From positions 15,943,501 to 16,007,500 of the forward strand of contig NC_135118.1 of the NCBI RefSeq assembly GCF_050908995.1: DNA of 64,000 nucleotides. The letters are read 5' to 3'. The notes under the pieces are model-generated. The model was not told the origin of the DNA and made no database searches. It saw nothing but the letters and a program-made list of their open reading frames with translations. Shown here piece after piece: positions 22,085 through 34,445 of this stretch. The translations under genes and the position numbers were made by a program. Each line of letters begins with the position of its first letter. The stretch's first letter is position 1. The DNA comes from Andrena cerasifolii (Eukaryota > Arthropoda > Insecta > Hymenoptera > Andrenidae).

Positions 22085-25000
22085 GCGAAGTCAGTATGAC
22101 TGCTTTCGTCGAACCTTCGAGTTGTCGTTTTCAATTAAAACAGCATTCGATTCCAACACTCGCATGGGTTAAAAAATTTCACGATCTCCGCGGGATAAGT
22201 GGCGATCGGTGCCAGAGTGTCCGGGCCGCGAAATTTTTTTGACTCGCGCGAGTCGTTCGGCCGAGACCACCCCGCACACGCGTCCGCTATCAACAGGTGT
22301 TGGTTTATGACGGCGCAGTGGGAACCGTGGGCATCGACATCGATTCCGATGCAATTTAGATAACTAAAAGCGATTCAACAACCCTGAAAACCTGAACGCG
22401 CCTCGATAAAAGCACCGACAGACGACGGCGACGCGGACGACGATTCGGCGTATAAATCCGGGCGCTCCCTCGCGTGACATAACGCGGCGAGTGCCGTTGA
22501 ATCACGAACGCGTGGTTCGCGGGAGTTGAGCTGACTCATCCCACTGACAAAGACCCCGGTAATTTAATTACGAACGCGAGGCGAGTTTTAATGCGGCGAT
22601 TTCACTCTCGGTCGCCCGAGCCTCCCTCCTCTCGTTCCTCTCGCTGTTTTCCATTCACACGCACCACTCGTGCTTTCATTAATAATAATTAACGCGATGT
22701 CGCGGTTCGGTTTGACGATACGTGTCGTCCTCGGAGGGAGCACGCCGGTTTTGCACTCTCGTGCACGCCTAACGAGGTTCGGCGTGTTTTGTCTAACGAT
22801 CGTTGTAGCTTACCTACGAAGCACCGGGAAACAGGACGGGACAAGCAACGGAAGGGTAAGGGAGAGAACGTGTGCGGCGCATGGTATCGATCGATAGTTT
22901 TAATCGAGGGTTCGGCCATCGGGGCCTATCTGGCCCGACGCAGTTTATGCGAACAAGAGGATCGCCAACGCAGGACGCATAAAAGAGCACGGGCATTGTC
23001 GTTGCTCGAGCAGATATACCCTCCGTATCCTCTTTATTCCTGCGGCCACCATTGTCAGCTGGTGCCGTATACCTCTCTTCCTCTTCCTTCGGCCGAACTT
23101 CTCCTTTCTCCCGTAACTTTCGATCTTCGTTGTCTTCGCATTGAAGACCGCTCGATCGGCAACCTTTTTGTTCGGCTGTACTCCACATTAGACTCGCATT
23201 GTACGCCTTTATTCCCTGCTCTACTTCGAGTGCTCTAGTCCCTGCGAGTTCTTGTGGCGTAGGGTTATTTCGTTACGAAGACAGTTTTTTAATATTCATC
23301 TGACGTAAGAAACGGGGGGACCGAAGTTGCAAGGCTCCTTTAAAAGCTTAATAAATATTCCAGGGACCTTTGATTCTTTGTATCGGTTTGTTCAATGCAC
23401 TCCCCCGGAACCAGCAATCTCTGTAATGAGACCGCTAATTATTATCATTACACACGTACCAAATGTATACTCGCGGCTGGAAAAATATGATAATGTCACC
23501 CAGATAAAATCAGCATTTAACACGTTTTATGGCGATGTTTATCTCAAGCAAAACTTCCACTGAGATTCATACACGTCTGGCGTAGAGATCTTGAGATTGG
23601 TATTTCTATGTGCATATAACTTTATCAGCAGAATTTACATGCCACTTTGATAATATCAGTGTGTCCTGAGTAATCCCTCACGCGATAGACTATCGAGCAT
23701 ATGTAACTTCTTTTGTTTCCACCGCATTGCGACCTGATCGACCGAATTCCGAGGCTCCACTGAGAACCTGTTGAAAGTATCAATATTCCTGGAATATTCG
23801 TTGGTTCCGTGAAACTCGGTAGGCGACGCAACGATCCCACCTAATTAAGAAGCTTCAATTTTTCGACCGACGTCTGGACGGTTAAGGCATCGTTTGCACG
23901 CAGAGTTGGCTGATATTTATTGCTATTCACGGGGCCGACCGTCGAAAGAGCGAGCGGCGAACGTGACGTGTGGGTGGAACGGAAAGTCACCCACGTGCCC
24001 CACCCTCGGCACGCACGGTTTACACGTGTGCTTACCGATGTACCTGCACGCATTCGTCACCGGACCACACGTGTAAGCGCGCCTTTATACGGTCCTCGAC
24101 GTTGTCTCTATGGACGACATGTTGCATATTCATACACGCTGGTCGCAGTCGATGCTCCACTTCGCCGTTCGGGAGGTGTAGGAGGACGGGCGTGCATAAT
24201 TTTTCGAGTGCCTTGAACTCTCTCGACATTAATCGATTCCGTTCGCGAGCGTTTCGCTACCAGACGCGCGGAACTATACCTCCGTTAAAACTGCTTCGGG
24301 GAGCAATACTTTCACCTGTTTTTTGCGAGCTTCCCGCGAGGATCCAAAACTGGAAGAGTAGGTACTGAAAGTATCGAGCATCGAAACGATGGGCATTCAG
24401 TGATTCTTATTAATAAAATAGTGCGGAATTAATGCGGCGCAGAGGGATGTCCGCGTAGGGATGGTATTCCTCCTTTTACTGTGGTATGTCCTATTAATTT
24501 TAATAATTTTTGCACGGCACACGAGTCTCTGTAACCGCTCCCCCAATTGGAAATGAACCTAATCTGTCCTTTGCGATCTAAAACAGTTCGCGACACCGTG
24601 TGTGTCTCAAGTTCTGTTCTTCTGCTTGCCTTCCCCTGGCCTTCTTCAAACTGTATGGGAACGATGGGCTTCATCTTAGCGGTGGACCGAGATTAAAAGT
24701 CTCAGCCGAACGAAAGCGAGCCCGTGATCGACCTCGAGAACGGTTTCGAAGGTGTGCAGGCTATTAAAATTCGACTCTCCGGAGCGGGCCCCCTCGTACG
24801 TTCCTCCCACGCGGGGCCGAGCATCGTCCCCCGCGAGCGGCGAGAAAAAACGACGAGGACGAAGGTAAAAACGAGAGAGACAGGCGCAGAGAGAAAGGGA
24901 AAGGGGCTAATCGAAAAAGTCGAGCAACCACCAAGTCTGGCTCGCACATGCCGAGAAGCATGTAGACTCTATCGGTGGCCGCCCACGCGATGGCCACGGA

Positions 25001-25248
25001 CCTTTAACGCGCTCGCAATAAATGCCTATAGTTCCCCGGACAAGCTTATAATCTCTTAGAAATCACTCTCCTCCTTAACTAGCCTTTCGCCCGCGCGAAC
25101 CTGCGAATTACAGATTCCCCTCGAGGCCCTCAATGAACTCTACCACACTCGATAAGAGGCAGAGACGGATTCTTCTGGATCTCAGTTATAATACATTAAT
25201 TCCTCTTGTACCTCAAAATTAATCGAGATAATAACATTTGCTGATTTA
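22085..25248. other. Mostly GC-rich unique DNA, no gene recognised
   Basis: The frames of 124-149 codons at 22789-23238 overlap an antisense frame over the same bases. A moderately AT-rich segment lies at 23280-23660 with no repeat ends that I can pair. No exon or RNA gene is supported. Confidence 0.5.
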
Positions 25249-25490
25249 GGGTAGATGCACCGTTTCTGGCCATTGCACTGTTTTTGACCATGTGCTTAAT
25301 TATCTCATTTTTAAATGGTTTGCAGATCATTATTACGTGGAGAATTTCAGATCATAAATATTTTCTTCGGTATACCGTCAGAAATATAAGGTTACATTTA
25401 TTGCTTACACGGAAGAATATTATATTCCTTAAGAAGTGGCCAAAACTGGTACAATACCTTAAATTGGCCACAAATGGTGCATCCACCCTG
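25247..25490. mobile_element. Small TA-flanked element, TGGCCA phrase (240 bp)
   Basis: The left end is TA then GGGTAGATGCACCGTTTCTG and the reversed right end is GGGTGGATGCACCATTTGTG, giving about 27 bp of inverted terminus running into GGCCA. Left flank TA, right flank TG. Inside, the word recurs in altered form (TTTTTGACCATG; GTGGCCAAAACTGG). It is the shortest member of the phrase-bearing group and wholly non-coding. Confidence 0.75.
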
Positions 25491-26204
25491 CGTGGCAACG
25501 TCTGTGATAAGCAATACCGATAACGCACCGCTATTATCCAAAGTTGCCGATTTCAAGGCACTCGCGGTTAGGTAACACGTGAAAACGCGAAGATAACCGC
25601 CGATAACTTAATTACGCCTGTATCTCGAGTAGCATCGAAGATAAAACGCCTGGGAGCGCAGATTATCGCCGGCCAGAAATCTGCTCGTCAATTAATCCCG
25701 CGGAGCAAAGTTGCCGAATGGGTTTTTATCGCTCGCCCATACAGCATCCAGGTGAATTACGCGCCGTTATCCCCGGCTACGCTGCGCGGCGCGAGGAAGC
25801 TGGGGGACGCGGCGAAACGGTCGTGCCGCGCCGGTTTGAGTGGCGCGAGTCACGATCGCGCGGTAGTTTCGTGGCTGTTTTCGCGGCGCCCACCAGGTTG
25901 GCAGCCTCGTTACAGCCTCTGGATATAAAACTTAATTTCACTTCGCTGAAAAATAAATCCCAGGTGAGAGAGTTGTTCGGCGAGGCGCGGGAGGGGGTGC
26001 TACAGGAAGCACCGTTTACTCCGCCAACTGGAGGAGGAAACCAGCTGCGCCTCTTTTTTATCCGCTCGCCCCATAACTTCTCTCTGCCGTGGAACGGTGT
26101 TACTGGCAATTTCAGGAGCAGCATCCCTGAAATCTGACGGGCCCGTCGGGGGATGCGAGGCGGACCGTTCCACGCGTTCATGAGAACCCGAGTAAAACAT
26201 CTGG
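25491..26204. other. GC-rich unique DNA
   Basis: Overlapping sense and antisense frames of 134-139 codons cover 25718-26181. Neither shows recognisable content, so no gene is called. Confidence 0.5.
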
Positions 26205-27088
26205 TAGAGGAAGCGCAGCATATTTGGTATACTGTTTGTAATTTGGAATACCGAAGTATCTAATAAACTACTAACGCTATTTAATTTGTAACACCGTAGA
26301 TTATAGGGGCTAATGACCTGTTCACTAATGACATTTCTGGATGAACCGTCATTTTTACATTTTCGACCTAATCTGCAGAGGAAGGAAACGTGAAACTGCA
26401 AAACTTTTTCAGCGCGTATTCAATCGTTCAAATCATGAAAATATGTCAAAACTTTAGAGTTCAACACTTAATCTACTCATTTGCATGGTCCTTCTATGGT
26501 TCCGTGCCAGTTTTGCGATAATTTCGTGAATACAAAGTGTCACATGAAGTTTTAGGTTTCAATGCCATGTTGCTAATTCGGAATACCGAAGGTGAAGGTA
26601 ATTTGGAATAGGTATTCCAAAGCTTAGCGATGCTTTTGTTTCACACGTAATGGCTACCGCCGCGTGAATGCGCTGGGTATGGCAGAGGAAATTATATCTG
26701 TGATTACTGCAAGTAAATTTTAAGATTTACAATTTATATTTACATAAAAAATTTCCTTCATTCTGATTTCTTAGCCTGATTACGCCATAAAGTAAACTAA
26801 TTTTATTATCTACGTGTTTTCTTTAAGTTTAGAAAGTGAAGGTAAATTGGAATACCGGTATTCCAAATTACCTGCACCTTAACGAAATCAATACTTCCTG
26901 TCATTTTTCATTTACGCCAAAGTTTTAGTTACTTTTTGTTTTTTTTTTATTATTACCGAGACTGTGAAATATGAAAGTTTATTAGTTTCCCTATGATATT
27001 ATGCAGTTTTATTTGTTCCCATTCTCTGCCGTAATTTTGCATTCGTCTGAAACAAACTGGTATTCCAAAGTATACTGCGGTTCCTCTA
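26205..27088. mobile_element. TA-flanked short-ended DNA element, TTGGAATACC phrase
   Basis: The left end is TA then GAGGAAGCGCAGCATATTTG and the reversed right end is GAGGAACCGCAGTATACTTT, with flanking TA on both sides (26205-26206 and 27087-27088). The phrase TTTGGAATACC and its reverse GGTATTCCAAA recur many times: near 26243, 26580, 26600-26620, 26835-26870 and 27060. Several copies are arranged head-to-head. No protein is encoded. Confidence 0.8.
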
Positions 27089-27432
27089 CTTTTACTTCCC
27101 AGTACACGTGGAAACATGGTTGGTCCAGTACTGGAGCCACGATGAACGCGCTCGTCTCACGAGACGGCGATCGAAGTTATACTTCGTATCCGGCGTTGAA
27201 GTTACTCGAGGAAGCGTCTGGCCTGCGCGTCGTCGAAATTACTAAGGCATCGGGTCGAGACGCGAGTGCGTGACCAGATACAATCGTGATCGCAAATCGT
27301 TTGTGATTTGTATTATCGTTAATACGTTCGATCGTCTGCCGCGTTTAATCGATGACTGGTTAAGTTATCCGTATCATTGTCGGGGAGTGATATCGAAGAT
27401 CGCGGGGAAGTATTAATCCGTCGATTGCTTGG
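27089..27432. other. Short unique interval
   Basis: A GC-rich segment up to about 27290 and then AT-richer sequence before the next inverted-repeat element. No gene or repeat end is seen. Confidence 0.5.
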
Positions 27433-27981
27433 CTTACAAGGGGAGGACACCATGTGGTAGACACCGATTTTGATGAGCCTTGGCACGATGGATCTATGTT
27501 GAAAATAAGTAAATAGGTATCCGAGCGTTTCAGCCAATGGGCTTTAATAATAGAAATATTTACATGGAAATTATTAAAAATTTCATAGTGGCCGTGGGGT
27601 TTTAATGGGTAAAAATCCCACACTACCCTGGCGCCCCCGGGGAATTCCCCTCTGAAGGAGTCGGGGTGCCTTTTGAAGATTTCCTCAAGTTAAAACAAAA
27701 ATTTATAAAAAAAAATTATAAAACAAAAATTTATAAAAAAAAAATTTATAAAACAAAAATTTATAAAAAAATTTATAAAAAAAATTATAAAACAAAAATT
27801 TATAAAAAAAAAATTTACAAAAAAATAATTTATAAAAAAAATTTATAAAGTTTTCTTTAATATGGAGACATCTTCAAAAGGCACCCCGTAGCCTCCAGAA
27901 GGGAATCTCCCGCGGGCACCAGGGTAGTGTGGGGTTTTTACCCACTAAAATTTTACCCACATGGGGTCTTCCCCTTGTAAG
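27433..27981. mobile_element. Inverted-repeat element with A/T-rich tandem core
   Basis: The outer arm CTTACAAGGGGAGGACACC (27433-) is the inverse of GGTCTTCCCCTTGTAAG (to 27981). A longer inner arm around 27600-27680 (ATCCCACACTACCCTGG, GGTGCCTTTTGAAGAT) is inverted at about 27868-27945. The left arm contains about 135 bp absent from the right. The loop is the low-complexity array at 27694-27848. I found no clear target duplication and cannot assign a superfamily. Confidence 0.6.
27694..27848. repeat. AAATTTATAAAA-type low-complexity array
   Basis: Irregular copies of AAACAAAAATTTATAAAAAA cover about 155 bp. It produces a 60-codon Lys/Tyr/Ile frame that is purely compositional. It lies exactly in the loop of the surrounding inverted repeat. 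Confidence 0.85.
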
Positions 27982-30388
27982 ATTCGAATTTATCACGGCA
28001 CAGATTGATAATGAAATCATTTGTTTGTTTATGCGATACGCGAGGTAAGCCGCGCGTAAGCCTCGTTTTAATTTCCTCTGGAGATATGTAACGCGCAATT
28101 TGTAAAGGATTAGTTGTGTGAAAACATCGTGGAATATTAGTTGAATTAATGCAGGCTGGGGCACATAAAGCAGCGGAGTGGTAAAAACGTTTGGAATTCG
28201 AAGCAGTTAAGATATCGCTCACGTGCAAACATCATTTATACATATTCATAATACCTCGCTTATTACAAATCCTTCGGGTTACGGTACTCGTTGATTCCAG
28301 GCGGATAATGTTCTAAAGCTGTAGTAGCAGAGATAAGAGATACGGTTTATAGGACCACCGTTTTCCTTCTCCCTGGCTACCGGGAATGGACACGCGTTTG
28401 TCAGCGCGCTTGAAATGTTGAACCCGATCGCAGGTACCCAATGTGTAGAGAGTTTTAGCCAGTGCGCTTGAAATGAGAAACTTGTTTCCCTCGTGTCGCC
28501 TATATATCATTACCTGTCGCTTTTATCGATTTGTTCGGATGATTTAGAGATTTCGGTCCGACGCTAGCGCTTTTGATGGAGAAGTCGAACCACTGTACCA
28601 AGGATTTACGACGATGTTTCACTTTCTGTTACCGTATCGGTGCAAATTCAATATTTAGAGGGCCACGTAGGCGGCGAAATTGTTTTAGAACTGGTTACAT
28701 CATACGCTGGGATCCTGAACAGCTGTACAGCATATATATACACAGTGGTGCAGATAGAACACGCACAGTGAGTTATCTAGCGCTCTCTCTAGGATTTGGC
28801 AGCTTGCGAACCTCTGCGAGGCGAATTCCCAAGCGCGTTAAACACCACAGAAACCGACAGCATCTCGTAGAAGTCCGCTCGTTGGATACGTTGAAAGTAA
28901 CGACTCCTGGACCAGCGATCCTCGCGTCCAGAGATAGATTCGCCGATGGATCGGCTGCCGCGGCTGAGGCGATGATCGCGTGCGATCGATACCGCGTTGC
29001 GCGCCGATCCTTCGCGGGCCGATCTCTGAGCCGCCAAGGGAAAATCGATTCCCGAGATCTTCCATATCTCGAATCTGGTATCTCCGATGCAACGTACGTG
29101 CGGGTTGCGGCTGGCTCGTTACCGGCCAGCTCCGTTGCCAGCGAGTGGAGCCGGTACGGCCGGAGCCTCGTGCTGGGCCTTCCCCTTCGTGGCCCCGTGC
29201 TCCTCTCTTTCTCTCCTCCTTGTGTCCAGTCCGCGCCAATTCATTAAGCTGTAATTGAGTTTTCAGCTCCGCGATACGAAGGCCAAGATACATCTATGTA
29301 GGAGGCAGGGGTGGGAGCGGAACGGGGCCGTGAAGGTCCCGAGGATGATAGAGAGGGAGAGAGGAGAACGAGCAACGGCACATCGCGAATTAAGTACGAC
29401 AACGTGTGACCGATGTCCAAGCCGTGATTAACTAAAGTTTTAACAAGCTCTCTCTAGCCCTTCACCCCCTGCTTATACTCGGCCGTATGGATTAATTCGC
29501 TCGGTGAGTAACGTTGCCAGCGTTCGCGGGACTTACTTCTCGATGGTTAATCTACAGCGCAGTTAATGTCACTACGGCGAACGTGGGGAGAGTCATTACC
29601 ACGCGGCCACCGGGGGCTTTTTCCTTTTTCCTTCTCGTTTCTACTGGCGGTCGTTACGCGAATTTGTATCGCTACGAATCTATCGGAGTATCCAGTGAAA
29701 ATTACATACTTTCGACTCTCGAGGCGTATCGCTCGGCGCGACATAGTTATGGGATTAATTCACGCAGGAGGGTAATCACTTTCGCAAGAACTGCTCGTCG
29801 GACGCAGCCACGCGGATCCAAAACACTAGAAGATCGTTGACCTCGTTCGGTGGGAGCACCGTAAAGAACCTCGGGAGACAAATTTCGAGCGCTCCACCGC
29901 GACCAGAAGAAAGGGATACTCTGCTCGTCTTTCAAAGGAGCGGGTAATACCTTCCTCCCGGGACGGCAGAGGCGTCCGTAAATCGAGACGGGAACGAGTT
30001 TCGAGAATTAAGGTAATCGAGCCGGCGCACCTGACCGAGGCTCGAATTACAGTCCCCGCGGCCCTGTGTATCCACTGATTCGAGGCATTTTCAAAGCCAC
30101 CCACGCCGTCTAAGTGGCAGCCATTCTACGTGAAAACGGCTGTGCACGGTGCACCGTTTTGCCTCCCTCGGCGTGCACGGTCGTGCGCGAGTTACACGCG
30201 CCCACGCGCTCCTAGACACGCGCGACGTGGGAACGAGTTTCCACGGGCTGCTGGCTGCCTCCCTCTTCTCCACCCCGGGTAGTTTCACTTTCTGGCATCT
30301 GTATTATGCGGACACGATAGACGTGGACGCCGTATATTTCGTTCAATTACCCCTTAATCGATAGGTATGCAAATAGACGCCATTAACC
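27982..30388. other. Unique DNA with long but unsupported frames
   Basis: A 224-codon plus-strand frame (28573-29247) and a 151-codon minus-strand frame (28838-29293) overlap over most of their length, so at most one could be real. I recognise no domain in either and call neither. The minus-strand frame does begin directly after a pyrimidine-rich CTCCTACATAG stretch, which could be an acceptor site. Confidence 0.45.
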
Positions 30389-31302
30389 GGCGCACAGTGG
30401 TCTGGAATTAAGAATTTGGTGACATTTGTCTATAGCTTTTAACCTATATAAATTATCGAAACGAAATTTACGCCAAAAAATAGGAAAAAATTGTCTCGTT
30501 CTAAAACTTAACACGAACAACACAAAACAAAAATTAAACAGTAACTTTTAAATGCGTACGAAATGCTGGAACTATGCGGATGCAGGCTTGAATGGTTTTG
30601 TGCAACTGAATGCAGACAGAAAGTCGAAATCTTATTCGAAGGCTTATCTACACCATAGCATAAACACATCAAGTATCTATGGTCTAAACAGTTTCTTCGG
30701 AGAAACGCCATACCTCCTTACGAATTTGGGACGGTGCGGACGTGATACGTAACACTGACGGCTTTAAACTGTAATAATTTGAAAAGTTGGACGAAGTTGG
30801 AAATGATTCTTATGTGATTACATAGAGGAAGATATGCTGAAAATATTTCAATTTGGTAGAATGTGGGACTTTTTGGGACTTTAATGATATCCTCTCTTAA
30901 AGTAAAGAATCTCGAAAATTTACCATACTGCATTCAGCATTCTGCTTTTAATGGATTATTTACATTAATTCCTAATAAAAGATGCCATTTTATCGCACAA
31001 GACTGCTCTTTAATTTAAAAACAAGCAATTTTCACTACTTTCCTCTACTATTCGACTTTCCTTATAACTTGGAAACGAACAGTTTTCTCAACATGCGACT
31101 TAAACCACTGAAAAGAGTATTAAATAAAGTACCAATTAAACAGCTATTAAATTTTTTATAACAATTAACTTAAAAAAATTGAAAAAAGAATAAGTAAATA
31201 AATATAAAAATTATTAAGTTATACATCATTAGAACGGGACGATTTTTTCCTATTTTTTGGCGCAAATGTCACCAAATTCTTAATTCCAGACCACTGTGCG
31301 GC
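30389..31302. mobile_element. GCACAGTGG-ended element, 3-bp GGC duplication, long nearly identical TIRs
   Basis: The element (30392-31299) starts GCACAGTGGTCTGGAATTAA and its reversed right end is identical for 37 bp. After a 42-bp stretch present only on the left (30429-30470) the two arms match again for about 34 bp with very few differences. Target duplications are GGC (30389-30391 and 31300-31302). The interior is AT-rich and has no transposase frame. High arm identity implies recent mobility or gene conversion. Superfamily is not assigned. Confidence 0.85.
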
Positions 31303-33383
31303 GTGTGGCCTGCGAGGGAATACAGGGGGGTGGCAGCCGCGCGCGTTGCTGGAACGCGCGTCACCGCGTGTCTTGGGTAACGTATCGACGCCGCTTTTTT
31401 CTTGCGGAAGCGACGGCCAGCTCAACAATGGGGAACGTAGGCCTCGAGTAATCCCGCGTAGGTTTGGAAAAGCTTCTTACCTCGAATTAAGCTGAACCCA
31501 TCGCACCTACTTTGTCTGCTATTGTGCCCCCGCGGCATAGAGAAGCGTCGTCGCCTGGAACGATATCCTCTCGTTATCCTCGATTCTCGGTCGCACGGCC
31601 GTATTTGCAGCTCGGCGCGGCGACGATAGCCGCGGCTCTGTGCGTACTCTCTCTACGTGAGACTCCGCTACGCTCGCCACCGTCCGGCCGAAGAGGTTGC
31701 GTGTTCTTGCTCGAGTTTCATTACCGGGGCCCCAAATGAATCTCGAAGACGCGGGCTTAATTAATGACGCGGTACCGCTCTCGTCCTGGCGAACGCGGCC
31801 ACGAGAACCTCCCCACGAGAACGATCTCGTTCGTGAGTCATCGCGAACGAGATTTACGGTGCTCCCAGCGGCGCTAATAGAATACCCGAAATTTTCTGCC
31901 CGGTCATTTCGTCCGAGGGAGGACTCGTGGACCGTTACAGTATCGCGTTCAGTCTCGTGCCCGGACAGTGTCCGCGCGCAAAAATAGAGGGAACTGGGCT
32001 CTCGTTCCATGAATGAAAAGGAGGCTCGTTCAGCGTCGGCGTTCGGCTGGCACGATCGACTCGCTCTCCTTAGACTTTTCTGCTGGTAATTGCTGGCCGT
32101 TCGAACGGCCGTTCCAATAATATCCGCAATAATGCTGGGTTTGCTAAACGCCGGCTAAGAGGTCCGGTGCTCGCATTAGACTCGTCCTTGGCACTCGAAG
32201 AATCATCGTCGGCACGCCAGGAGTAATAATTTCGGCCCGAATGCCAAGGCTGCCGCGAAAGTGTCGTCCTTTGTTCATCAGAGGTGGCTCTTATCCTGAA
32301 ACGGCAAAGGGCCAATCGTCCCTGACGTCGGTCGGTTGCTTCACTTTAATTTGGGGCTTGAACGATCATCGGTATGTAGTCCCTGACGCGTGCCGAACTG
32401 TTGACTAAATCTCCGTCGGGAATCCTCCAAGAGGATTCTCACAAATCGTTCGAATATCTTATATTGGTATGATACGCAGTTTACCAAGATAAAGCTGGCC
32501 TCGCTGAATGAAAAGCCTCTGAAAGCGTCGTTGCATATTCGCGAATATTTACAAAGGTTTGGCAGCGGCGTTAAAGAACGTCCTTGAGGCGGTGCGCGGA
32601 TAGACGCCGAGCCGAAAAACTGCGTAACTCGATCCGGTAAAAAGGTAATAACCCGTTCATGAATTTTAATTTAAAATTAAAGCGATACCGCGCGGGGGAG
32701 GGACTCGCGATATATAGCTCGTCCGAGAGTGGTTTTGCAGGTAGCCACCGCCGCCACCGCACTGACACACCCCCCTCATCCCTGTTTCACTCCTACTCTT
32801 CATGTTCTTCTTCTCCTTCCTCCTCTCCTTCTTCTACTTCTCCTTTACAGAGCTGGTTCTCTCGTTCACACGCCTCCTTCATTTTCGAGCCCCGTACAGC
32901 GAGGCTGGCATTCTAAGGGAAGCCTCTAGAATGCGTCGAACGAGACTTTTACCCTTTACGCGGGGCAGCAGGAAAAAAAGATCATAAAGAGATGTTTAAT
33001 ACACTCGGACACGGCGTATAAATTGCCCCGGCTGCTTTCTCGTACAATGTAGCTGGATTTTAAAACGGCCCTCGAAACACCGTCCACGGGGCCCCGGTTG
33101 TCATTATCGGAAACACGATTCAGCTAATTACCGTCGTAAATAATATCGAAACGCGGGATTACGTTTAAATCGGGCCCTGTCGTCGGTCATCCGTCGCCTC
33201 GTAAAGCGCGACCGAAATGATATTCCGCGATTGGCCGCGACGTCACGACGTCCGAAACGACGCCGACCCGTGTACTTGCCCGTAAGATTGCCTCGATAAA
33301 GGGGAAGAGGGAGCACGATGGGAGGCGTACGAGAGGAAGATGAAAATCGTGGACAGCCCATATTGTATGTACGCACTCGTACC
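31303..33383. other. GC-rich unique DNA with a pyrimidine tract
   Basis: A 163-codon minus-strand frame (31519-32010) overlaps plus-strand frames and has no recognisable domain. A CTTCTCCTTC-rich pyrimidine tract spans about 32792-32850 and explains the poly-Ser/Leu frames there. No gene is called. Confidence 0.5.
32792..32850. repeat. Pyrimidine-rich (CTT/CTC) tract
   Basis: Almost uninterrupted C/T sequence with CTTCTT and CTCCTT words. It is low complexity, and frames through it are not genes. Confidence 0.7.
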
Positions 33384-33534
33384 TACAGGGTGTAAAATTA
33401 AGAGTGTTGCAGGACTATGTCTCTGAAATTAACGAAGGTGTGCAATCTATGATCTTTAGAGATGGTATTGAGAAGGATGACGTATCAGCAACCAAGTTAT
33501 TTTCTAGGTAAACGTACATGGATGGTGGCAAGAT

Positions 33535-33778
33535 CATTATGATTTGTTAAAATGTCAAACTGATGGGAAGTTATGATGATTACGTGAAAGGTTACTCGTT
33601 CAGTCGGGAAAGTATTTTCTAGTTTTGCTTTATTGTGGTATTCTGTTTGTACTTTGAATTTTGTTCTCGGGGTTTGATGGGTTATGTCTCGTGTGCGGTA
33701 ATGTTTGTTTTGTTAGTTTTTCACTTTGTAAATAATGGGGTCCTCCCGTAAAAGGTAGTAAATAAATAAATAAAAATG
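33535..33778 (+). mobile_element. Possible LINE 3' end with TAAA tail
   Basis: A T/G-rich untranslated-like segment ends GGGGTCCTCCCGTAAAAGG, then AGTAAATAAATAAATAAA (about 33734-33778). Terminal TAAA reiterations are typical of some insect non-LTR (R1/jockey-type) elements. No reverse-transcriptase coding sequence remains, and the 5' limit is uncertain. Confidence 0.4.
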
Positions 33779-33799
33779 TAATGAGAAACTAGTGTGTAA

Positions 33800-34158
33800 A
33801 GCGATCGTCCTTAAATTACGTAAGGCTTTTTGAGGAGGGGAGGGGTCGCGAATTTCTTATGTTTTCTTATAAAAGAGGAGAGGGAGTCAGGTAGCATTTT
33901 GCGTAATATTTTTGTAACCTAATTTTCAATGTGAGTAGCCTAAAAATGATGTTTCATCGCACACACGAAACCGAGTTAAATGAATTATATGAACCTTTAA
34001 TAGAATTTTAAGAACTGAAAAAATGAAATGTAAAAAATATTACGTAAGTAAAAAGGGGGAGGTTGTTGGAATATAAATTCTTACAAATTCTTATCCTGGG
34101 GGTGGGAGGATGTAAGAAATCGCAAAAATTACCCTTACGCAATTTAAAGACGGCCCCA
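33800..34158. mobile_element. MITE with CCGTCYTTAAATTRCGTAAGG ends
   Basis: The left end reads ATCGTCCTTAAATTACGTAAGG-like sequence (33804-33825) and the right end CCTTACGCAATTTAAAGACG (34132-34151), giving about 20 bp of inverted terminus. Near the left end there is a G-rich stretch (GAGGAGGGGAGGGG) and near the right GGGGGTGGGAGG, a layout I know from a widespread arthropod MITE type. It is inserted in the TA/CAGGGTG element. Confidence 0.6.
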
Positions 34159-34445
34159 AAGACCGCGAAGAAGTGGTCTTGGTCTTTGCATGTACTTTCT
34201 TACCAGATCAGACACGCAAGTAGAAACGTTCAGTATGTGATCAAACGCAGCCACTAACGTCACATTGCAACTTGCGCTGCCAATACGCGGGTTACTATGT
34301 GGGTATTAAAAACATACCACGCCACTTGAGAACGTCAAGATGATCGTGTCGCGACCTAAATAATTTTAACTATAAAAAAATTACCTCAATCAACAGACGT
34401 CGATAGGAGGATGAATCTGTAGCTCTGTTAATTTCATACCCTGTA

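Larger units (their letters stand above)
33384..34445. mobile_element. TA-flanked CAGGGTG-ended element hosting other insertions
   Basis: The left end is TA then CAGGGTGTAAAATTAA (from 33386). The reversed right end is CAGGGTATGAAATTAA with flanking TA (34444-34445). The TA duplication and these ends suit Tc1/mariner-type transposition. The body is composite: a possible LINE 3' end (to about 33778) and a second DNA element (33800-34158) lie inside. No transposase frame was found. Confidence 0.65.

Noticed and set aside
27666..27848. Lys/Ile/Tyr-rich 60-codon frame
   Set aside because: It is the translation of the AAATTTATAAAA array and has no protein character.
28573..29247. 224-codon plus-strand open frame
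   Set aside because: It overlaps a 151-codon antisense frame, shows no domain, and lies in stop-poor GC-rich DNA. It reads as chance.
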